This document shows, one piece after another, positions 1 through 6,049 of a stretch of 8,328 nt of DNA. Under the pieces are notes generated by a model that was not told the DNA's origin, did not search any database, and saw nothing but the letters and a program-made list of their open reading frames with translations. The first letter of the stretch is position 1. Every line of letters begins with the position of its first letter. The DNA is from Parachlamydiaceae bacterium (GTDB taxonomy: Bacteria; Chlamydiota; Chlamydiia; Chlamydiales; Parachlamydiaceae), in contig JAUXSJ010000015.1 in assembly GCA_030679615.1 (NCBI GenBank), positions 1 through 8,328 of the forward strand. Direction: 5' to 3'. A program made the position numbers and the translations under genes.

Positions 1-59
1 GGCGACATTTCGAATAAGAAAATAATTTGCATACACGTTCTAGGTCATTTAATGATTGC

Positions 60-992
60 TTAAATACTTAATCCATATTTTTTATGGATTTTATCATGTT
101 CTTTTTTTGGTTCAAGATGGGTAACAATATCTGATTGGATATCTAATTGTTTTTTAATATCTGCTTCAATCTTACTTGCAATTTCATGAGCTTCTTTTAA
201 TGAAATCTCTTTCGGAAATAATATGTGAAACTCAATATTTAATTTATAACCTGTCATGCGATGTTTTAAATTATGATAAAAAACATTCTGTTCTTTAGTT
301 GAATCATCAATGCATTTTTTGATTTTATGATTTAATTTAGGATCAACTTGATCCATCAAACCACTAATACTTTTTTTGATAAGTTTACTGCCAATAAATA
401 AAATATTTCCTGCTGCTAATAGAGCTATAAGAGGGTCAAAATAAATAATTCCAGTCAATTTTACAAGTATAAGAGCGAAAATCACAGCTATACTTGTGAT
501 GCAGTCAGTGAGAATATGTTTTCCATTTGATTCAAGAATAATGGATTGATATTTTCTTCCTTTTCGAATGAGGTAATAACTCAAAAGAGCATTAATAGTT
601 GTTGCAAGAAAAATGAAGATTATTCCTTCATCAATTTGTGAAATTTCTAATCCATTAATAATTTTATCGATAGACTCATGAATAATTAATAAAGCTGCGA
701 TGATAATCATAGCCCCTTCAAAGCCAGCTGAAAAAAAATTAATTTTATCATGGCCATAAAGATGATCTGCATCGGGTGGTTTTAAGCTCAGACGCATGCT
801 ATAATATGCAAAACCAACGGCAATGATATGGATGATTGTCTCGGCAGCATCAGAAAAAATCGCAACGGAGCTTGTGATATAGTAAGCATAGCCTTTTATG
901 AAAAGCATGAGAACACCTATCCAAAAGGAAAGCCTCATTGCATTTTTCATAATTTTTTGATCAGCTTTAGATAAAGAAAAAGAATTTTCCAT
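60..992 (-). CDS. Cation diffusion facilitator (CDF) family metal efflux transporter
   Basis: This 310-residue inner-membrane protein probably exports a divalent metal ion such as Zn2+, Fe2+ or Mn2+ in exchange for protons; the metal cannot be read from sequence. About six membrane helices lie within residues 20-205, followed by a cytoplasmic C-terminal domain (about 207-295) starting at the family-typical GLMDQVDP and rich in His. Helix 5 has the canonical metal pair H159-x3-D163. In helix 2 the motif is FSDAAETIIH; by my alignment the usual D/H-x3-D pair falls on E51-x3-H55, next to D48. The segment PPDADHLYGHDKINFFSAG (residues 72-90) between helices 2 and 3 is typical of the family. Length is normal. 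The ATG lies 9 nt after the stop of the exported-protein gene upstream and has no clear Shine-Dalgarno, so translational coupling in a two-gene operon is likely. The family call is firm; substrate and symbol are not. Confidence 0.93.
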   Translation of the reverse strand: MENSFSLSKADQKIMKNAMRLSFWIGVLMLFIKGYAYYITSSVAIFSDAAETIIHIIAVGFAYYSMRLSLKPPDADHLYGHDKINFFSAGFEGAMIIIAALLIIHESIDKIINGLEISQIDEGIIFIFLATTINALLSYYLIRKGRKYQSIILESNGKHILTDCITSIAVIFALILVKLTGIIYFDPLIALLAAGNILFIGSKLIKKSISGLMDQVDPKLNHKIKKCIDDSTKEQNVFYHNLKHRMTGYKLNIEFHILFPKEISLKEAHEIASKIEADIKKQLDIQSDIVTHLEPKKEHDKIHKKYGLSI

Positions 993-1001
993 TAATGTGT
1001 T

Positions 1002-1586
1002 TTACTTATTGATGCTCAAAGATTGTATAAAATGGTCAAATAAAGTGGGGTCAAATTCTGCTGCTGAAGCTAAATAAAAAGGAATGTATAAAAATTGATT
1101 TCTAACAATGGCTATTCCTTTTAATTTCTTTTCAACTTCGTGGTCTATAAAAGAAATGGTAAAAATTGCTTTTTGTTCTTCTTCATCTTGAACAAGTTGA
1201 TAATCAAAGTGTTGCTGATTTTCAAATACCTTAGGGTGATAAAATACGTGTGGAACAAGGATTTTTTTAAAAAAATGAATAATTTCTGATTGATTCAGCC
1301 ATTTATCTGATACATCTTCAGAGTGGAAAATCGATAAAGCAAATAAACCTGCCGGGGTGGGTTCGGAATAAAAGTGAAAAATTCCTCTTGGCGGAGAGTT
1401 TTGAAAAGGAACTTCAAAGCTCATTTCTAGGGGTGTGTGTGGAAAAGAAATTTCAATCCCACTTTTTTTATCTTGAAAGGTTTTCCATTGAAATGGTGTT
1501 TCATGTAAAGGTTTGTCTGCCATAAGACCTCCTGTTAATGCCAACCCTAGAATGAGATTTAATATAACGATAGATTTTTTTTTCAT
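1002..1586 (-). CDS. Small exported protein of unknown function
   Basis: I do not recognise this 194-residue protein. It starts MKKKSIVILNLILGLALTGG, a basic N-terminus and hydrophobic core typical of a Sec signal peptide, with possible cleavage after LMA at residue 23; there is no lipobox, so it is probably periplasmic. The mature part begins with an aromatic segment (FQWKTFQDKKSGIEISFPHTP, residues 32-52). This resembles the opening of small secreted PsbP/DUF1795-like domains, in which a 'SGF-x-hydrophobic-FP' strand is followed by alternating strands; that fold link is inference. The frame could begin five codons earlier at a TTG (base 1601), but AGAGGGAAG sits directly before the ATG at 1586, so I chose the ATG. 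The gene is first of a probable operon with the CDF transporter. A role in metal handling is possible from context only; no metal-binding motif is evident. Confidence 0.8.
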   Translation of the reverse strand: MKKKSIVILNLILGLALTGGLMADKPLHETPFQWKTFQDKKSGIEISFPHTPLEMSFEVPFQNSPPRGIFHFYSEPTPAGLFALSIFHSEDVSDKWLNQSEIIHFFKKILVPHVFYHPKVFENQQHFDYQLVQDEEEQKAIFTISFIDHEVEKKLKGIAIVRNQFLYIPFYLASAAEFDPTLFDHFIQSLSINK

Positions 1587-1595
1587 CTTCCCTCT
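1587..1595 (-). promoter_or_regulatory. Ribosome binding site that decides the start of the exported-protein gene
   Basis: Read on the minus strand the bases are AGAGGGAAG immediately followed by ATGAAAAAA. The purine-rich match to the 16S anti-Shine-Dalgarno, 3-4 nt before the ATG, supports the start at 1586 over the TTG at 1601, which lies upstream of this site. The spacing is a little short. Confidence 0.6.
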
Positions 1596-1677
1596 ATTCA
1601 AAATTAAAAAAAAGTTAAATTTAAATTAGGGCGATAATAGCTTTTCTGTAAAAACGAATCTATTCTTTTGTTTTATA

Positions 1678-1705
1678 TTGAGAGAAACAATTTTTTAAGT
1701 ATACT
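1678..1705 (+). promoter_or_regulatory. Sigma70-type promoter for the patatin-like lipoprotein gene
   Basis: TTGAGA (1678-1683, five of six bases matching TTGACA) and TATACT (1700-1705, five of six matching TATAAT) are separated by 16 nt. Transcription would start near 1712, leaving a leader of about 35 nt before the ATG at 1747. The site lies in the 160-nt gap between the divergent exported-protein and lipase genes. It is the best promoter match in the window. Confidence 0.6.
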
Positions 1706-1746
1706 CAACAGTTTTTGTGTTAAGCAATTATATCCCCCAGTGAAGC

Positions 1747-2685
1747 ATGAGTACATTCAAGATTTTTTCCTTACAATCTATGTTAAAAAAAATTTTCCTT
1801 CTCAGTTGTTTATTCCTTTTTGTAAGTTGTGATACACGATTTAATTTACCTGAATGTCCTTCTCCAATACCTGAAAATCCTCCGCCTGAATGTGTGAGAT
1901 TAGCTTTAGTGCTTGGTGGAGGGGGAACGAAAGGAATGGCTCATGTAGGTGTGCTAGAAGAGTTTGAAAAAGCTGGAATACAAATAGACTTGTTAGTTGG
2001 GTGTAGTGCAGGTAGTATTGTGTCTGTTTTGTATGCTGATTGTCCTCATGCACATCGAATTAAAAAATTATTAAAACCCTTAAAAAAATGGGATGTTTTA
2101 GACATTAGTATTTGGCAAGGTCGTTATGGACTTGTTCAAGGAGGATCTCTAAGAGGTTTTTTAAAGCGGCATTTATCATGTAAATATTTAGAAGAGTTGC
2201 AAATTCCTGTTTGTATAGCCGCTACAGATCTTATTCGTGGAGAACTCGTCTGTATTAATTCAGGCCTAATAATCCCTGCCGTCCATGCATCTTCAGCTGT
2301 GCCTTTAGTGTTTACTCCTGTATTGTTATATGATCGATTATTAGTTGATGGGGGAGTTGCAGATCCGGTTCCAGTACAACTCGCAAAAAAAATGGGTGCA
2401 GTAGTGATTGTTGCGGTTGATTTGAGTGCAATGCTCGAAAAAACCTGTCCAAAAAATTTATTTGGAGTTGCATCTAGATCCGCAGAAATTAAGTTTCTTT
2501 TGCAAAGCGAAAGTTGTGTATCGGGTGCGGATGTTGTGATCAGACCTGATCTTGGTTGCATGGGAATGTTTGATGATACGGACTTAGAAAAAACTTATGA
2601 AGCCGGACGAAAAGCTGCAGAGGAACTAATTCCCGAAATTCTCGAAATATTATCACAAAAGTGTGTAAATAAGACGCAATTTTAA
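1747..2685 (+). CDS. Patatin-like phospholipase, predicted lipoprotein
   Basis: This 312-residue protein is a patatin-family serine lipid acyl hydrolase (bacterial RssA/YlbK-NTE type). The family parts are present in order: the oxyanion-hole glycine loop LVLGGGGTKGMAHVGVL (residues 54-70), the nucleophile elbow G85-C-S87-A-G89, and the catalytic aspartate D201 in VDGGVADPVPV. Ser87 and Asp201 are therefore the predicted catalytic dyad. The N-terminus is a signal peptide (LKKIFLLSCLFLFVSC) ending in a lipobox-like FVSC, so C28 would be acylated and the enzyme membrane-anchored on the outer side of the inner membrane or in the outer membrane. The ATG at 1747 has a weak GAAG before it; an internal ATG at 1780 would give a more standard 17-residue signal but has no Shine-Dalgarno. 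There are about a dozen cysteines. It is transcribed alone from its own promoter. Substrate is unknown: a membrane-remodelling, lipid-scavenging or virulence role is possible. Confidence 0.9.
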   Translation: MSTFKIFSLQSMLKKIFLLSCLFLFVSCDTRFNLPECPSPIPENPPPECVRLALVLGGGGTKGMAHVGVLEEFEKAGIQIDLLVGCSAGSIVSVLYADCPHAHRIKKLLKPLKKWDVLDISIWQGRYGLVQGGSLRGFLKRHLSCKYLEELQIPVCIAATDLIRGELVCINSGLIIPAVHASSAVPLVFTPVLLYDRLLVDGGVADPVPVQLAKKMGAVVIVAVDLSAMLEKTCPKNLFGVASRSAEIKFLLQSESCVSGADVVIRPDLGCMGMFDDTDLEKTYEAGRKAAEELIPEILEILSQKCVNKTQF

Positions 2686-2764
2686 TCTTAATGTAATCTT
2701 TACCGATTATTTGTTTTTATTTAACACAACTTTGTTACTTTTTTCACTTTCAATCTTAAAAATA

Positions 2765-2772
2765 AAAAGGTG
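2765..2772 (+). promoter_or_regulatory. Ribosome binding site of the 306-residue membrane protein gene
   Basis: AAAAGGTG lies 6 nt before the ATG at 2779. A GTG at 2770 in the same frame falls inside this site, so it is more likely part of the Shine-Dalgarno than a start codon. Confidence 0.6.
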
Positions 2773-2778
2773 TTAATC

Positions 2779-3699
2779 ATGGTTATAGAAGCAGATTATA
2801 ATTATAATTCAGCAATCCATTATCCTAATGCAGATGTAGAAGGTTATGATGCTAAAAGCATTCCTTTAGATGTTAATAATAATAGTTTTGTGAAAACTAA
2901 AATTCAAAGAAGCGTACATGAAAATACAAGATTAATGATTAATCTTGTACAAGAAATTATTGGAGAGAAAAAAAATCAGCCAGTAGACAATCAAGGTTTT
3001 TTTCAATCAGAAAGAAGTTATAATAGTTATTCTCATTCTCGTTCTCATTCAAAGTCGTGGTTTTCTGGGCCTTTGATTGATAATCGTAGTTATAAATTCG
3101 GTTTTGGAAATAATAATAATAACAATGTTCGTCCACGATCAGTTTTTGAAAGTGAGGAAGAAAAAATAAGTAAACAAGAAAAAGCAGATGCGGAGCAAAG
3201 AAAAACAATAGGAATTGTAGCCGGCATTGCTTTGTTTCCGTTGACTTATGTGTTTGGAAGGCTGTTAGGAACAAGAGCGACAATTAATGATCAATGGGAT
3301 GCTTTAATAAATGCAAAGGAGGATTGGGAATCTAATAAGTTAAAATATCCAGCAGATTATCAAAGTTCGATAGGAATTATTTCAAATACATCACAGAGCA
3401 TTTTGAATAAACGATTGAGAAGAAATTCATTTCAACTAGCATGGGTGGTTTCTGTTTTAGGTTCTTGTATTTTAGCGGTGGCAGGAGCCTTAAATAAATC
3501 CAATGCTTTAGTTAAAACAGGTGTAGTATCTGCGGGAGCTGTTATTGGTGGAAGTGCGCTTTATTACTTGTTTACATTGGGTTATAATCATGGACGGCCA
3601 TCAAAAAATAATGAAGTCAATTCAATTAAAACAATACTACCATTTCTTGAGATTCAAGAAGAGAATATTGAATTAATAAATGATAAAAGAAAAGCGTGA
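2779..3699 (+). CDS. Unrecognised membrane protein with Ser/His/Asn-rich hydrophilic half
   Basis: I recognise no family for this 306-residue protein. It has no signal peptide. The N-terminal half (about 1-140) is hydrophilic and rich in Tyr, Asn and Ser, with a tandem SHSRSHSKS (85-93), a run of six Asn (111-116) and an acidic/Lys stretch (ESEEEKISKQEKADAEQRK). Three hydrophobic segments follow: about 144-163 (IGIVAGIALFPLTYVFGRL), 219-237 (LAWVVSVLGSCILAVAGAL) and 245-267 (VKTGVVSAGAVIGGSALYYLF). The last two are separated by about eight residues and form a hydrophobic hairpin; a charged segment of some 55 residues lies between the first and second. The C-terminus is short and hydrophilic. 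The hairpin resembles the bilobed domain of chlamydial inclusion membrane proteins, but this is inference. The start is the ATG at 2779, decided by the ribosome site. Base composition resembles the neighbours. The gene stands alone, 93 nt after the lipase, and converges on the foldback repeat. Confidence 0.8.
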   Translation: MVIEADYNYNSAIHYPNADVEGYDAKSIPLDVNNNSFVKTKIQRSVHENTRLMINLVQEIIGEKKNQPVDNQGFFQSERSYNSYSHSRSHSKSWFSGPLIDNRSYKFGFGNNNNNNVRPRSVFESEEEKISKQEKADAEQRKTIGIVAGIALFPLTYVFGRLLGTRATINDQWDALINAKEDWESNKLKYPADYQSSIGIISNTSQSILNKRLRRNSFQLAWVVSVLGSCILAVAGALNKSNALVKTGVVSAGAVIGGSALYYLFTLGYNHGRPSKNNEVNSIKTILPFLEIQEENIELINDKRKA

Positions 3700-3741
3700 A
3701 GACTGAAGATTGATTTAATAGTAGGTTATTTACTAGTCCAT

Positions 3742-4204
3742 TTTAACCCCTAGCTTCAACGCTTCGACTCGTCGAAGCTAAGAAAGCGGTGACAACTCAC
3801 GCTCACTCCAAATTTTATTGGTTCTTGGATGAGTGTGGAGTGCGGTGACTTGTCCTTACAGGTGGACACATCTTTTTGTTCACAACACTTAACGTATTTT
3901 GCAAAACAATAATTGATTTCTGTAGTCCGATAGACCGTTACTTCTCGAAAACAATTTAACGCAGAGGCGGGGAGGCAGGAAGACGCAGAGAAAAAAGTTT
4001 ATAATTATATTGGTTAAATGTTCTTCTCTGTGTCTCCCTGTCTCACCGCCTCTGCGTTAAATTGTTTTCGAGAAGTAACGGCCTATCGAGTTACAAAACA
4101 ATTGTTAATCAAGTTGTTGTGAACAAAAAGATGTGTCAATCTGTAAGGACTTGTCACCGCTTTCCTAAGCTTCGACTCGTCGAAGCGTTGGAGCTAGAGT
4201 TAAA
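3742..4204. repeat. Large foldback inverted repeat (MITE-like) between convergent genes
   Basis: Most of the 546-nt gap between 3699 and 4246 is one imperfect inverted repeat around an AT-rich centre (about 3991-4023). The innermost arms pair perfectly over 36 bp (3935-3970 with 4046-4081), and the purine-rich flank (GGCAGGAAGACGCAGAG at 3974-3990) pairs imperfectly with 4024-4045. A second perfect block of 22 bp pairs 3865-3886 with 4116-4137. The outer block (3742-3793 with 4153-4204) pairs with a few mismatches, and each outer arm contains the palindrome GCTTCGACTCGTCGAAGC (3761-3778 and 4169-4186). Unpaired stretches lie at about 3887-3928 and 4089-4115. No transposase or credible coding frame is inside. 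It could be a non-autonomous transposon, a dispersed intergenic repeat or a bidirectional terminator for the two genes pointing into it. The structure is seen directly; its origin is inferred. Confidence 0.85.
3786..3849. repeat. Nested 56-bp insertion with 8-bp direct repeats in the left foldback arm
   Basis: GCGGTGAC occurs at 3786-3793 and again at 3842-3849, while the opposite arm has its complement GTCACCGC only once (4153-4160). The 48 bp between the copies have no counterpart in the right arm. They are a loose hairpin of their own: ACTCACGCTCACTCCAA (3795-3810 region) pairs with TTGGATGAGTGTGGAGT (3825-3841) allowing one mismatch and two single-base gaps. This looks like a small insertion with target duplication, or a local duplication. 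Confidence 0.6.
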
Positions 4205-4245
4205 CAGGGTTTTATCTGAGGCGATATTTCGAAAGCCTTATTAAA

Positions 4246-5646
4246 TTAATTTAATCCTTTCTTTGACAGCAATCCCATCGCCGTAGCCATGATCATAATC
4301 CCTTTTTCAATACGATCTAAACCAAAATGCTCGTTAGGCGCATGGATTTTATCTGTATCCAATCCTAATCCCAATAAAATCACCTCTCCTTTCGACACCT
4401 CAGCTAATCGAGTTGCAATGGGAATAGATCCCCCTCCAAAAATATATTCACAAGGCTTTTTAAATATTTCTTCAAAGGCCTTAGAAAAACATTCTACAAC
4501 AGGAGATGAAAGATTCGCTCGTACAGCCTTCCCATGACCGGGATGAATAACGACATTAATTTTTACCCCTTGAGGTACATTTTTTTTCAAATAGTCTTCA
4601 ACAAGCTTTCCAATTTCTTCAGGATCTTGATCAGGAACTAATCGACATGAAAGTTTAGCGATTGCTTTTGCAGGAATGACTGTTTTAAATCCTGAACCTG
4701 AATATCCTCCATTAATGCCATTGATCTCTAATGTAGGCCTTAACCATGCTCGTTCTAAAGGAGAAAACTTCTGCTCACCTCCAAGAGGTTCCGCTCCCAT
4801 CAATGAAGTGTATTCTTTAGCATCGAAATCTAAAGTAATGGTCTTTTTTTGTTCTTCAGACAAATCTACAACATCATCGTAAAATCCAGGAATTGTAATT
4901 TTACCCTCTGAATCGCGTAAAGATCCTAATAATTCGATTAATGCATGAATGGGATTAACAACAATACCCCCATGAGCTCCTGAGTGCATGTCAGTAATTG
5001 CACTTTGGATCTCAACATCAAAAGTAACAATACCTCGCATGCCTAGGGTTACTGCAGGTTGATTTGCTTTTCGAATGCTAGTATCCACAATGGCTAAATA
5101 ATTGCAGTTAAGTGCTTCAGACTTACTGTTTAAAATAGCGTCAAGGCCCGCACTCCCCATCTCTTCTTCGCCCTCAATACATAATTTGATATTAATAGGG
5201 AGAGAGCCAGTTTTTTCTATCAAAAACCTTAGTGATTGCAGAACATAAAAGCATTGCCCTTTATTATCTTGTGCACCACGAGCATAAACTTCTGCATCTT
5301 GAATTGTAGGTTCGAATGGAGGAGATAACCACTCTTCGATGGGGTCAACAGGTTGAACATCATAATGGTTATAAATTAGTAGAGTCGACTGATTAGCATC
5401 TTCAGCTTTTTTTTGCGCAAAAATGGTGGGGTGACCTGGAGTTTCCCAAATTTCAACTTCAAATCCCATATTTTTTAAATAATTAACGACCCAATCTTTG
5501 CATTGGTGAATATCCTGATGATGATCGGGTTCAGAACTAACACTTTGAAATTTTAAAAAAGTAAAATATTCATCCATAATGCGTTGTCGATTTTCTTCGA
5601 TCCAGCTTTGCATTGACGGAATGGAAATTTGGTTTTCAGATGTCAT
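4246..5646 (-). CDS. M20-family metallopeptidase, dipeptidase type
   Basis: This 466-residue protein belongs to the M20 zinc peptidase/deacylase family (ArgE/DapE/carnosinase group) and most resembles CNDP-type dipeptidases by length and motifs. The two-metal site is intact: H94 in NHYDVQP, bridging D127 in GAQDNKG, the base/ligand pair E161-E162 in EGEEEMGS, D188 in IVDTS, and H435 in KIHAPNEHF. The lid (dimerisation) domain lies at about 205-370, with DMHSGAHGG (219-227) that usually contributes a His to the partner active site. It probably cleaves dipeptides or N-acyl amino acids in the cytoplasm; the substrate is not determined. There is no signal peptide. The ATG has GAGGA six nt upstream, a strong ribosome site. 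It is transcribed alone, toward the foldback repeat and away from the nuo operon; no pathway link to neighbours is visible. Confidence 0.94.
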   Translation of the reverse strand: MTSENQISIPSMQSWIEENRQRIMDEYFTFLKFQSVSSEPDHHQDIHQCKDWVVNYLKNMGFEVEIWETPGHPTIFAQKKAEDANQSTLLIYNHYDVQPVDPIEEWLSPPFEPTIQDAEVYARGAQDNKGQCFYVLQSLRFLIEKTGSLPINIKLCIEGEEEMGSAGLDAILNSKSEALNCNYLAIVDTSIRKANQPAVTLGMRGIVTFDVEIQSAITDMHSGAHGGIVVNPIHALIELLGSLRDSEGKITIPGFYDDVVDLSEEQKKTITLDFDAKEYTSLMGAEPLGGEQKFSPLERAWLRPTLEINGINGGYSGSGFKTVIPAKAIAKLSCRLVPDQDPEEIGKLVEDYLKKNVPQGVKINVVIHPGHGKAVRANLSSPVVECFSKAFEEIFKKPCEYIFGGGSIPIATRLAEVSKGEVILLGLGLDTDKIHAPNEHFGLDRIEKGIMIMATAMGLLSKKGLN

Positions 5647-5706
5647 CGTGTTTCCTCGTTAAATAGTTTTTCATCTAAAAGACAATTGAATCATTAAAAA
5701 AATAAC

Positions 5707-5735
5707 AAAATATGCAAGATCGCCTTTGGCGACAA
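5707..5735 (-). promoter_or_regulatory. Candidate promoter of the M20 peptidase gene with a palindrome in its spacer
   Basis: On the minus strand TTGTCG (5735-5730) and TATTTT (5712-5707) are 17 nt apart, each matching four of six consensus bases. Transcription would start near 5700, giving a leader of about 54 nt. The palindrome TCGCC-TTT-GGCGA (5720-5732) overlaps the -35 end and most of the spacer, where a repressor could bind. The element is weak and other AT-rich hexamers nearby could serve. Confidence 0.3.
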
Positions 5736-5840
5736 GATAATGAATTTTTTATAATGAAGCTAGAAAATTGAACGATGATTGGGAGAACTGGGTGGTTAGG
5801 AAGAAATTTACCAGTGAGAATAAATACAGAGATCACTGAT
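5736..5840. other. Intergenic stretch with nothing recognisable
   Basis: This stretch lies between the candidate M20 promoter and the nuo-upstream repeat. It has two copies of ATAATGAA (5737-5744 and 5751-5758) and a weak five-pair stem (ACTGG/CCAGT, 5787-5815), neither convincing. No tRNA cloverleaf or credible gene was seen. A 22-codon frame at 5775-5843 has no ribosome site. Confidence 0.4.
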
Positions 5841-5961
5841 TAAGGTATTCAGACCGTCCCGGTCTGATGAATTGGTCAGAACGGCCTGAATACCTTAGCG
5901 TAGGCCACCAGGATGACCGATTACATTAACATCAGACCGGGACGGTCTGAATACCTTAGCG
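5841..5961. repeat. Three-copy inverted and direct repeat upstream of the nuo operon
   Basis: A perfect 29-bp inverted repeat pairs 5841-5869 with 5930-5958. Each arm holds a small palindrome (AGACCG-TCC-CGGTCT on the left). Between them lies a third, degenerate copy in the same orientation as the right arm: ACGGCCTGAATACCTTAGCG (5881-5900) matches ACGGTCTGAATACCTTAGCG (5942-5961) at 19 of 20 bases, and just upstream it lacks the five bases CCGGG present in the right arm. The left arm can therefore pair with either the middle or the right copy. It is more GC-rich than its surroundings and has no coding frame. It may be a REP-like intergenic element, a protein-binding site or a structured leader. 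Confidence 0.85.
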
Positions 5962-5994
5962 CCTAATCTTTATTTTATCAATTCAAATTATTTG

Positions 5995-6023
5995 TTGACT
6001 CGTTGAGGTGAAGGTGTTATCCA
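5995..6023 (+). promoter_or_regulatory. Candidate promoter of the nuo operon
   Basis: TTGACT (5995-6000, five of six matching) is followed after 17 nt by TATCCA (6018-6023), a poor -10 hexamer but preceded by TGT, which gives an extended -10 (TGnTAT). Transcription would start near 6030, only about 20 nt before the nuoA start. If used, the three-copy repeat lies upstream of the promoter and not in the mRNA leader. Confidence 0.4.
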
Positions 6024-6038
6024 TGAGCTAAAAACTTT

Positions 6039-6049
6039 AGCGAGGCGCT
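6039..6049 (+). promoter_or_regulatory. nuoA ribosome binding site inside a small palindrome
   Basis: AGCG-AGG-CGCT reads as a four-pair stem whose loop carries the AGG of the Shine-Dalgarno (GAGG, 6042-6045), four nt before the TTG start at 6050. An in-frame TAG at 6038-6040 rules out any start further upstream, so TTG at 6050 is the only plausible start. Confidence 0.5.

Noticed and set aside
2136..2561. A 141-codon minus-strand frame opposite the patatin gene
   Set aside because: The plus strand encodes all patatin catalytic motifs across this interval; the opposite frame has no recognisable motif.
2686..2764. Rho-independent terminator or promoter between the lipase and the membrane protein genes
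   Set aside because: The best stem (AATC/GATT) is four pairs with no following T-run, and candidate hexamers are too weak to choose among.
3109..3126. AAT-rich trinucleotide run as a phase-variation tract
   Set aside because: The run encodes six Asn and a change in copy number would not shift the frame; only four perfect AAT units are present.
2957..3283. A 108-codon minus-strand frame opposite the unknown membrane protein gene
   Set aside because: Its product (many Asn, Tyr, Phe, Leu) is the antisense shadow of the low-complexity plus-strand codons; it has no start signal.
4062..4244. A 60-codon open frame on the plus strand inside the foldback right arm
   Set aside because: It lies almost wholly within the inverted repeat, its start falls in the 36-bp arm, it has no ribosome site and the product resembles nothing known; its frame is explained by the repeat.
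5775..5843. A 22-codon frame (MIGRTGWLG...) ending at the nuo-upstream repeat
   Set aside because: No Shine-Dalgarno, very short, and its stop lies inside the repeat; probably chance.
5841..5961. Possible CRISPR array from the repeated motif
   Set aside because: Only three copies, one inverted and one degenerate, with unequal spacing and no cas gene nearby.
5647..6049. Possible tRNA gene or riboswitch upstream of nuoA
   Set aside because: No acceptor/T-loop/anticodon pattern was found on either strand, and the only strong pairing is the inverted repeat, which matches no riboswitch core I know.
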